This document shows, in pieces, positions 32,941 to 38,352 of a stretch of 38,352 bases of DNA. Under the pieces are notes generated by a model that saw nothing but the letters and a program-made list of their open reading frames with translations, had not been told where the DNA came from and did no database searches. Made by a program: the position numbers and the translations under genes. Source of the DNA: an uncultured Lysobacteraceae bacterium (lineage in GTDB: Bacteria; Pseudomonadota; Gammaproteobacteria; Xanthomonadales; Xanthomonadaceae); assembly GCA_902825775.1 (NCBI GenBank), contig CADECF010000007.1, forward strand, positions 12,105-50,456, written 5' to 3'. Numbering within the stretch: the stretch's first letter is position 1; every line of letters begins with the position of its first letter.

Positions 32941-34106
32941 TATGGGAGCGCGGTCTGCGCGGCTCGCAAGGGCGCCGGCAGCAATTCGCCGTAGACCTCG
33001 AGCGTTTTCCGGATGACCAGGCGCTCGTCGAAATGCTCCATGGCTTGCTGCCTGGCGCGATCGCCGAGCCGTCGCAGCAGTTCGCGGTCGTCGTCCAAAC
33101 GGGCCAGCGCATCGGCGAGCGAATGCGCATCGCGCGGCGGCACATGCAGGCCGTCGACGCCATGCTGCGCTACGACTTCCCTACAGCCCGGCAGGTCGGT
33201 GGTGATCAGGGCGAGACCGCAGGCCGCGCCTTCGATCAGGCTCTTGGGGACGCCCTCGCGATAATAACTAGGCAGCGCCATCGCATCGACGCGACGCAAC
33301 AACGAAGGCATGTCGTCGACGTGGCCGAGCCAATTCAGCACGCCTTGCTGCTGCCATCGCTCGGCTTCCTGTTGCGTGACCGAGCCCGGGTTGCCCGGGT
33401 CCGGCGTACCGGCCAGCAAGAATTCGATGTCGCGCCCCTGCCGCGCGAGCAGGATCGCCGCGTCGACGAATTCGCGTATGCCCTTCTCCCAGAGTAGTCG
33501 CGCCGCGAGCAGCACGCGCAACGGGCGCCGTTCCGCGGCGTCGCGCGGCGCGGGACGGAAACGGCCGGTATCGACGCCCGAACTGCGGATCACTCGGATG
33601 TTGCGCGACGGCGCCAGCCGCGATGCGGCGAACGCATCGGCATCGTCCGCGTTCTGCAGGATCACCCGCGAATGTCCGCCGCCGAGGGTATTGCGCATCA
33701 GCGCGCTGACCACGGGTCGCAGGACGCGGGCCTTGAACCGGTCGCTGGCGAATACGTAACCCATGCCGGCCACCGCGTTGACCACGGCGGGAACCTTGGC
33801 GGCGCGCGCGGCGATCGCGCCGTAGACCGCGCATTTCACCGTGAAGTTGTGCAGCAGGTCGGGCTGTTCGGCCTTTAGCACGCGCACCAATTGCCGCAAC
33901 GTCCACGCCTCGCGCACCGGATTCAGGCTGGCGCGGTCCATCGGCAGCGTCACCCAGCGGATACCGTGCTCGGCGAACCGTGCGCCGAACTCGCCCGGCG
34001 GCGACAGCATCACTACCTCCGCGCCCTGCGACTTGAGCTGCAGAGCGGTCGACAGCCGGAAGTTGTACAGATACCAGTCGGTGTTAGCGAAGAATACGAA
34101 TCTCAT
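32940..34106 (-). CDS. Family 4 glycosyltransferase
   Basis: The 388-residue protein is a GT-B family GT4 enzyme. N-terminal FVFFANTDWYLYNFRL matches the FANTDWYLYNFRLsLA-type start of bacterial GT4 proteins in O-antigen clusters. The C-terminal half has LLAARLLWEKGIREFVDAA and SYYREGVPKSLIEGAACGLALITTD, the donor-binding EGxPkxLiEaxa motif. It probably adds a hexose or aminosugar to the repeat unit. ATG at 34106 is preferred over a GTG at 34127 because conservation begins at MRFVFFANT. First gene of the coupled flippase-pyruvyl transferase-GT2-polymerase string. Confidence 0.9.
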   Translation of the reverse strand: MRFVFFANTDWYLYNFRLSTALQLKSQGAEVVMLSPPGEFGARFAEHGIRWVTLPMDRASLNPVREAWTLRQLVRVLKAEQPDLLHNFTVKCAVYGAIAARAAKVPAVVNAVAGMGYVFASDRFKARVLRPVVSALMRNTLGGGHSRVILQNADDADAFAASRLAPSRNIRVIRSSGVDTGRFRPAPRDAAERRPLRVLLAARLLWEKGIREFVDAAILLARQGRDIEFLLAGTPDPGNPGSVTQQEAERWQQQGVLNWLGHVDDMPSLLRRVDAMALPSYYREGVPKSLIEGAACGLALITTDLPGCREVVAQHGVDGLHVPPRDAHSLADALARLDDDRELLRRLGDRARQQAMEHFDERLVIRKTLEVYGELLPAPLRAAQTALP

Positions 34107-34273
34107 CTGCGGTATGCGCGCCACCACTACGCAGACAAGCGACCGCCTTGCGCTTAGGAATGACGGCCATCAATTGGAGCCGGAGGACGATTCTATCCAT
34201 CGCTCCTGCGCGAACCTGCACAGGATCCTCACCTTGCCCACTGCGCGGTTAACATCGAATCGGTGTAATCGCC

Positions 34274-34296
34274 GGAACATGAACCTGCAATGTTCC
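34274..34296. promoter_or_regulatory. Inverted repeat GGAACAT-n9-ATGTTCC
   Basis: GGAACAT (34274-34280) and ATGTTCC (34290-34296) are perfect inverses around nine bases. The site is 168-190 bases upstream of the GT4 start on the minus strand and 32 bases past the terminator hairpin, where a promoter of the GT4-to-polymerase string should be. A weak TTGCAG box overlaps its promoter-distal arm on the minus strand. Candidate operator only. Confidence 0.35.
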
Positions 34297-34328
34297 GTTG
34301 CCGATCGCGCGGACGTCGCCGAGACGAC

Positions 34329-34364
34329 AAAAAAAGACGGTCGGCCCGATCCGGGCCGGCCGTC
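34329..34364 (-). terminator. Intrinsic terminator of the first beta-helix gene
   Basis: On the minus strand a 13-bp GC-rich stem (plus-strand 34336-34348 with 34352-34364, one mismatch or G-T pair, three-base loop) is followed by seven T (plus-strand A-run 34329-34335). It sits 24 bases past the stop codon at 34388, an excellent rho-independent terminator. It separates the amidotransferase/beta-helix genes from the glycosyltransferase-flippase string. Confidence 0.9.
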
Positions 34365-34387
34365 CTTCATCCCCATCGGCGCTGCGC

Positions 34388-35599
34388 TTATTTCGCGTAG
34401 TAGTTCGTGGTCACCCGCACGTCCACGCTGTCGCTCGTCGCCTGGATGTGCGCGCCGTTGCCGTTGTTGCCTCCGATCAGGCCGGTCATCGCGACCAGCG
34501 GATTGGTCCCGGTGAAGCCGTGCAACCGCGTATGGTTGTTGCGGAAGGTATTGCCGCTGATCTGGTAGGACTTCGTCGCCGAACGCATCATCATGCCGAC
34601 CAGGTAGTTGCGCTGGATCTTGTTCTGCGCGACGTAGCCGCTCACCGGTGCGATGGTCAGCACGCCGTGGCCGCCGTTGTATTCGATGGTGCAGTACTTG
34701 AGCGTGAGGCCGCTGACCCGTTTGTAGATCTGGATGCCGTTGCCCTGGTTGTTGCGGACGATGCAGTTTTCGATGTGGATGGTGGACGCGGTGCCCTGGT
34801 CGTCCGCATCGGGTTCGATGTCGATGCCGCAGCCCGGGTCGATGCCGTTGGTGCTGCTGAACTCGCTGTCGTAGACCTTGACGTTGTTCGAGCGACCGAT
34901 GGACATGGCCTGGCGGCGGTTGTTGGTGGAGACGATGTTGGCCACGACCACGTCGCTGGACGGGATGGTCGGCGCATTGGTCACCATCGCGCCGCCGATC
35001 GAGATGCCGTCGCCCCAGCATTTGGAAAGATGGATGTCGCGCACAGTCACGCGCTTGGAACCGCGGACCATGATCCCGTGCCCCCATTCGCCGGTCGTGC
35101 CCAGATGGTTGTCGCGATCGCCGACGATCTGGCCGCCGGAAATCTCGACGTCGCTGACCTTGTACACCATCAGCACGTAGGCGCGGTCGGCGTCGTTGCG
35201 CCTGGCCAGCAGCTTCGCGCCCGAGGCCAGGTGCAGATGCATCCTGCTGCGCAGATAGACCTTGCGCACCGGGTCGATGACATAGGTGCCGGCCGGCACA
35301 TGCACCGTTCCGCCGGTGGACGGGAGCGCATCGATCGCCGACTGGAACGCCGTCGTGTCGTCGTGCACGCCATCGCCGTAGGCGCCGTGGTTGAGGACGC
35401 TGACCTCCGCCGAGCCGCGGCTGCGGGTAGGCGGCACGTATGCGGCGGCGGCCGAGCTTCCGGCGACCGCAGCGACGGCGCGCGGCAGGCCGGCGAACGC
35501 CAGCGCTCCGGGCACGGCGATCAGCAGAGATTTGCGCAAGAAGTCGCGTCGGGGCGATCCAGCCTCGCGCACGGCGAGTACGAGTTCTTTTTCTTTCAC
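34388..35599 (-). CDS. Tat-exported right-handed beta-helix protein 1
   Basis: The 403-residue protein has a twin-arginine signal ([10 protein letters not shown], Arg17-Arg18) and a hydrophobic core ending near residue 47, then a right-handed parallel beta-helix of the pectate-lyase/GH28-related superfamily: [25 protein letters not shown], many short N-n-I/V rungs, and the marks [21 protein letters not shown] and [13 protein letters not shown]. Such proteins in export clusters are often polysaccharide lyases, epimerases or hydrolases; the exact reaction is unknown. The start is GTG at 35599 with GGGA about nine bases upstream. A close paralog is upstream, and a terminator hairpin lies just before the start. 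Confidence 0.88.
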   Translation of the reverse strand: MKEKELVLAVREAGSPRRDFLRKSLLIAVPGALAFAGLPRAVAAVAGSSAAAAYVPPTRSRGSAEVSVLNHGAYGDGVHDDTTAFQSAIDALPSTGGTVHVPAGTYVIDPVRKVYLRSRMHLHLASGAKLLARRNDADRAYVLMVYKVSDVEISGGQIVGDRDNHLGTTGEWGHGIMVRGSKRVTVRDIHLSKCWGDGISIGGAMVTNAPTIPSSDVVVANIVSTNNRRQAMSIGRSNNVKVYDSEFSSTNGIDPGCGIDIEPDADDQGTASTIHIENCIVRNNQGNGIQIYKRVSGLTLKYCTIEYNGGHGVLTIAPVSGYVAQNKIQRNYLVGMMMRSATKSYQISGNTFRNNHTRLHGFTGTNPLVAMTGLIGGNNGNGAHIQATSDSVDVRVTTNYYAK

Positions 35600-35611
35600 T
35601 AAAGCGGTCCC

Positions 35612-35640
35612 AAAAAAGCGCCAAGCCTATTCAGCTTGGC
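35612..35640 (-). terminator. Intrinsic terminator in the leader of beta-helix gene 1
   Basis: On the minus strand GCCAAGC / GCTTGGC (plus-strand 35634-35640 and 35620-35626) form a perfect 7-bp stem with a seven-base loop, followed by GC and TTTTTT (plus-strand 35612-35617). The T-run ends 12 bases upstream of the GTG start. It either ends the beta-helix 2 transcript or works as an attenuator in the leader of beta-helix 1. Confidence 0.75.
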
Positions 35641-35772
35641 TGGATGAAAAACGATCACATCGCGATCACTTTCGTGACTCGCGCGAATCTAACGCATGCA
35701 CGATGAACCGCACGCTTTTTATCGCGCTTCTGTGAGTGCGCGCACTTTATTTCGCTGAGATATTCATCTTGC

Positions 35773-35852
35773 CTGCGCGTTCAAGTTGATGACTGCGATA
35801 AGGGATTTTTCCGGACTTTCCCTATCTGCGCGTATTCAAGTTGATGACTGCG
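35773..35852. repeat. Direct repeat in beta-helix 1 leader
   Basis: Two near-identical copies at 35773-35797 and 35826-35852 share CTGCGCGT, then TTCAAGTTGATGACTGCG, differing by a two-base insertion (AT) in the second. They lie 53 bases apart (start to start) between the two beta-helix genes, in an AT-richer 257-base region with no gene. On the minus strand each copy contains ATCAACTTGAA, and the TTGAAC of the first can be a -35 box with TATCTC 16 bases downstream. Likely regulator binding sites. Confidence 0.7.
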
Positions 35853-35856
35853 CGCG

Positions 35857-36996
35857 TCAATCCGCGTAGCGATTGCCGCTGATGCGGATGGATTCCGTCT
35901 CGGCCGCCACCGTCACGTGCCGCGCCTGCTGGCTTTTCCCCGCCGCCGCTTTGGCGCTACCCGCATTGCGCCGGTTGCCGCCGAACTCGTTGTCGTCGAC
36001 CAGGATGTTGCGCGCGCCGCGGCGCACGCCGACGCCGGCCAGGCCGTTGCGGCGGATCGCATTGCCGCTGACCACGCAATCCTGCGCGCCGATCACGAGC
36101 ACGCCGTCGCCGCGGTTCTCTTCGATCGTGCAGCCGCGGATCGCGGCATCGACGACCCGTCGATACAGCTGTATGCCTGCGCCCCGATTGCCGCGCACCA
36201 GGCAATCCTCGATGCGGATGCCTTGGGCGAGATCGCCCGCATCCGGTTCGACATCGATGCCGCAGCCCGGCAAGGTTCCGCCCGTGTTGATGAATTCCGA
36301 CCGGTACACGCGCACTTGCCGCGAACGGCCGACGGTCAGGCCCTGGCGGCGGTTGCCGTCGCAAACCACGTCGGCGATCACCACGTCGCGGCTCGGCACT
36401 ATCCGGCCGCCCTCCGCCTTCGCGCCGCCGATCGATATGCCGTCGCCCCAGCATTGCGAGATGCGGATATCGCGCACGGTAACGCGCGTCGCGCCGCGGA
36501 TCATTACGCCGTGCCCCCATTCCCCCGTCTCGGCCATGTGCGCGTTGCGGTCGCCGACGATGCGGCCGCCCGAAATTTCCACGTCGTCGACCTGGTGCAC
36601 CGACAACACATAAGCGCGTTCCGCGGGATTAGGCCTGGCCAGCAAACGCGCATCCGGCTCCATCGCCAAGTGCATGCGGCTGCGTAAGCGCACGCTGCGC
36701 ATCGGATCCAGCAAGTAGGTTCCGGGAGGTACGCGAACCGTGCCGCCTTCGGGCGGCAGCGCATCGATGGCGGCCTGGAACGCGCCCGTATCGTCGTGCA
36801 TGCCGTCGCCGCGGGCGCCATGGTCGCGCACGTCGATGCGTGCGCTGCCGCGCTGCCTGGGCGCCGTGCTCGCCTGCGTCGAAACCGCCAGCAGAGCGCT
36901 GGCCGGGATCATCGCCGCGGCGGCGAGCACGAAGCCGTGCAGAACGCGCCTGCGCGCCTTCTCGACCTCCTCTTCTTCGAACGCGCGCTCGCTCAT
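35857..36996 (-). CDS. Right-handed beta-helix protein 2 (paralog of 1)
   Basis: The 379-residue protein aligns along its length with the downstream beta-helix protein: [63 protein letters not shown]. The N terminus (EEEEVEKARRRVLHGFVLAAAAM) has an Arg-Arg-Arg followed by a hydrophobic segment, so it may also use Tat, although the motif is divergent. Same lyase/epimerase-type fold, function unknown. The C terminus has extra Ala/Lys-rich sequence (NAGSAKAAAGKSQQARHV). ATG at 36996 is four bases past the amidotransferase stop. A gene duplication is clear from the sequence. Confidence 0.87.
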   Translation of the reverse strand: MSERAFEEEEVEKARRRVLHGFVLAAAAMIPASALLAVSTQASTAPRQRGSARIDVRDHGARGDGMHDDTGAFQAAIDALPPEGGTVRVPPGTYLLDPMRSVRLRSRMHLAMEPDARLLARPNPAERAYVLSVHQVDDVEISGGRIVGDRNAHMAETGEWGHGVMIRGATRVTVRDIRISQCWGDGISIGGAKAEGGRIVPSRDVVIADVVCDGNRRQGLTVGRSRQVRVYRSEFINTGGTLPGCGIDVEPDAGDLAQGIRIEDCLVRGNRGAGIQLYRRVVDAAIRGCTIEENRGDGVLVIGAQDCVVSGNAIRRNGLAGVGVRRGARNILVDDNEFGGNRRNAGSAKAAAGKSQQARHVTVAAETESIRISGNRYAD

Positions 36997-37000
36997 AAGA

Positions 37001-38352
37001 TCATCGCCCCGGTCGCATCGTGCACATGCCCCGCTCCACCAGCCAAGGCAGCACGACGGCGAGCAGATAGAACTTGGAGGCGTGGTACTTGTTGTCCAGG
37101 CGTCCGCGATTGCGGTCGAGCCAGGCGACCGCGCCCGGCAACAGGCTGCGCGACATCTCCGCGTAATCGCGCACCTGATCGAAACGCTGCGCGGCCAAGC
37201 CGCGCAAGTCGAAGCGGAAACTGCCTTTATGGCGGACATAAGGCAGGTCGCCGAAGCGCGTCGCGATGTGTTCGCGTATCAGCACTTTGTTCATGCGGGT
37301 GGCCGGATCCACTTTCTGGTGCCGCGGCACCTCGTGATGCACCCAATCGCGCAGCGTGCGGTCGCAGAACGGATACGCGGCGTGCAGCGACATCGCATGG
37401 GCCGCGAACAAGCCTTTGGCGAAGGCGCCTGCGGAGCCCGCGATCGACATCGACATGTCGCGCCATTCCCATGCGCTGGTCGCCGATGCGATCTCGTCGG
37501 TGAACAAAGCCAGGCGCGCGCGCGATTCCCGGGCCATATTGCGGCCGAACAAGCCGTCGACTTCGTCGTCGGTGAAGCGCGAGCCCGGAAACACGCGTTC
37601 GATCGGGTTCATCTGCAGCGTGCCCAAGACGAAGCAAAGCTCGAAACTGCGATCGACCAAGGGAAGCTCGGCGACGGCGCCCGGCAGGCGCATCTGCCGC
37701 GCCAGCTTGGCGAGCAAGCGCTGCTGCCGGCTCACCGGCGTGCCGAAATAGCTGTCGGCGCCGAGGCCGTCGATGACGCCGTCGCCGCCGTGCGCGGCGA
37801 TTTCCGCGGCGAGATCGAAGTAGGACAGCAACGCGAAGTCGGCAGTCAGCAGCGGCATCTTCGCCACGGCTCCGAGGTAGCGGTCGTAGGCGCGCCCCGG
37901 ATCGCACACCAGCGCCACATGCCGCAATCCGAGCTTGCGGGCGACGAAGGCGGCCGATTCCACCTCGCTCTCTTCGCGGCCGCCGAGATAGGTGATGCAG
38001 ACGGTGTCCGGCCGCGCGTCGGCGATCGCGATCGCCAGCGTTGTCGAATCCTTGCCGCCGCTCTGCAGCAGCCATGGCGCGCGCGCCTGGGCGCACGAAT
38101 TGCGCACCGCTTCGCACAACAGGCGATGGTAGACCTCGACCCAATCCTGATCCTGGCGGGCGGTTTCCGGAACCTCGCCCGCGTTACGGAACTTGAATCG
38201 GAATTCCGGCGCCGTATGCATGTCTTGCTGCGGGCAGAAGCCGAAGGTCACCAGCTTGACGTTCTCGAGTATCGAATGCGGCGGATACACGAAAGCGTTG
38301 CGCAGCAGATCGGCTACGGACACCGGATCTACCCCGCCGCAGGCGCCCGGCG
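37001..38352 (-). CDS. Asparagine-synthase-like amidotransferase (5' end beyond window)
   Basis: About 450 residues are visible. The C-terminal ATP-pyrophosphatase domain of asparagine synthase-like proteins is present: LLQSGGKDSTTLA is the PP-loop (SGGxDS), then GGREESEVESAAFVARKLGLRH, GLGADSYFG (in place of GGDELFGG), and YPFCDRTLRDWVHHEVPRHQKV. The frame stays open through the right edge, and the first residues read like the linker after a glutamine amidotransferase domain, so the true start is probably outside. A GTG at 38323 is possible only if that domain is missing. In O-antigen clusters such proteins (WbpS-like) amidate uronic acids. Confidence 0.82.
   Translation of the reverse strand, partial: PGACGGVDPVSVADLLRNAFVYPPHSILENVKLVTFGFCPQQDMHTAPEFRFKFRNAGEVPETARQDQDWVEVYHRLLCEAVRNSCAQARAPWLLQSGGKDSTTLAIAIADARPDTVCITYLGGREESEVESAAFVARKLGLRHVALVCDPGRAYDRYLGAVAKMPLLTADFALLSYFDLAAEIAAHGGDGVIDGLGADSYFGTPVSRQQRLLAKLARQMRLPGAVAELPLVDRSFELCFVLGTLQMNPIERVFPGSRFTDDEVDGLFGRNMARESRARLALFTDEIASATSAWEWRDMSMSIAGSAGAFAKGLFAAHAMSLHAAYPFCDRTLRDWVHHEVPRHQKVDPATRMNKVLIREHIATRFGDLPYVRHKGSFRFDLRGLAAQRFDQVRDYAEMSRSLLPGAVAWLDRNRGRLDNKYHASKFYLLAVVLPWLVERGMCTMRPGR

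Noticed and set aside
38321-38323. GTG at 38323 as the true start of the asparagine-synthase-like gene
   Set aside because: The frame remains open to the edge and the sequence before it fits a linker from an upstream amidotransferase domain, so the gene is more likely cut by the window.

Overview
The window is GC-rich (roughly two-thirds G+C by eye), densely coded chromosomal DNA from a gammaproteobacterium. Gene content and order (mreB / mreC-mreD-mrdA-rodA; xerC, DUF484, dapF and lptM beside hslVU; an oligopeptidase B next to a prolyl oligopeptidase) and the many intergenic copies of a GTGGGAGCGGCTTCAGCCGCGA palindrome point to the Lysobacteraceae (Xanthomonadaceae), most likely Lysobacter or a close relative. 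This assignment rests on recognised protein families and repeat style, not on a database search. I saw no tRNA, rRNA, CRISPR array, insertion sequence or prophage gene.

Layout. 1-5853: rod-shape and elongasome genes, all on the minus strand: mreB, then a 250-bp gap with hairpins, then the overlapping genes mreC-mreD-mrdA-rodA. 6100-12759: housekeeping and metabolic genes: a PfkB-family kinase (plus strand), then minus-strand genes for a YbaK-type deacylase, a lipoprotein coupled to an alpha/beta hydrolase, an M1 lipoprotein aminopeptidase and ubiE. 12975-13673: two small plus-strand genes (a membrane protein and a zinc-ribbon DUF5655 protein). 13705-18754: minus-strand block lptM-dapF-DUF484, xerC, hslV and hslU. 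18922-20755: an unrecognised 419-residue protein with a polymorphic-toxin-like layout, a long AT-rich hairpin, and an SseB-like protein. 20869-26341: a DUF454 membrane protein, two exported S9 serine peptidases in tandem, and a small membrane protein.

26443-38352: an exopolysaccharide cluster on the minus strand, running off the right edge. In transcription order it has an asparagine-synthase-like amidotransferase (cut by the edge), two paralogous secreted right-handed beta-helix proteins, an intrinsic terminator, then a GT4 glycosyltransferase, a Wzx-type flippase, a polysaccharide pyruvyl transferase, a GT2 glycosyltransferase and an EpsG-type polymerase, all overlapping by 1-4 bases. A YdcF-family membrane protein and a Wza-type outer-membrane export lipoprotein follow. 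Together these indicate a Wzx/Wzy-type exported polysaccharide that is probably pyruvylated and may carry an amidated sugar acid.

The points most worth following up are the toxin-like gene and its possible SseB-like partner (18841-20755), the leader of the first beta-helix gene with a direct repeat and a terminator directly before the start codon (35599-35852), and palindromic repeats placed inside otherwise compact operons (mreB/mreC, hslV/hslU).
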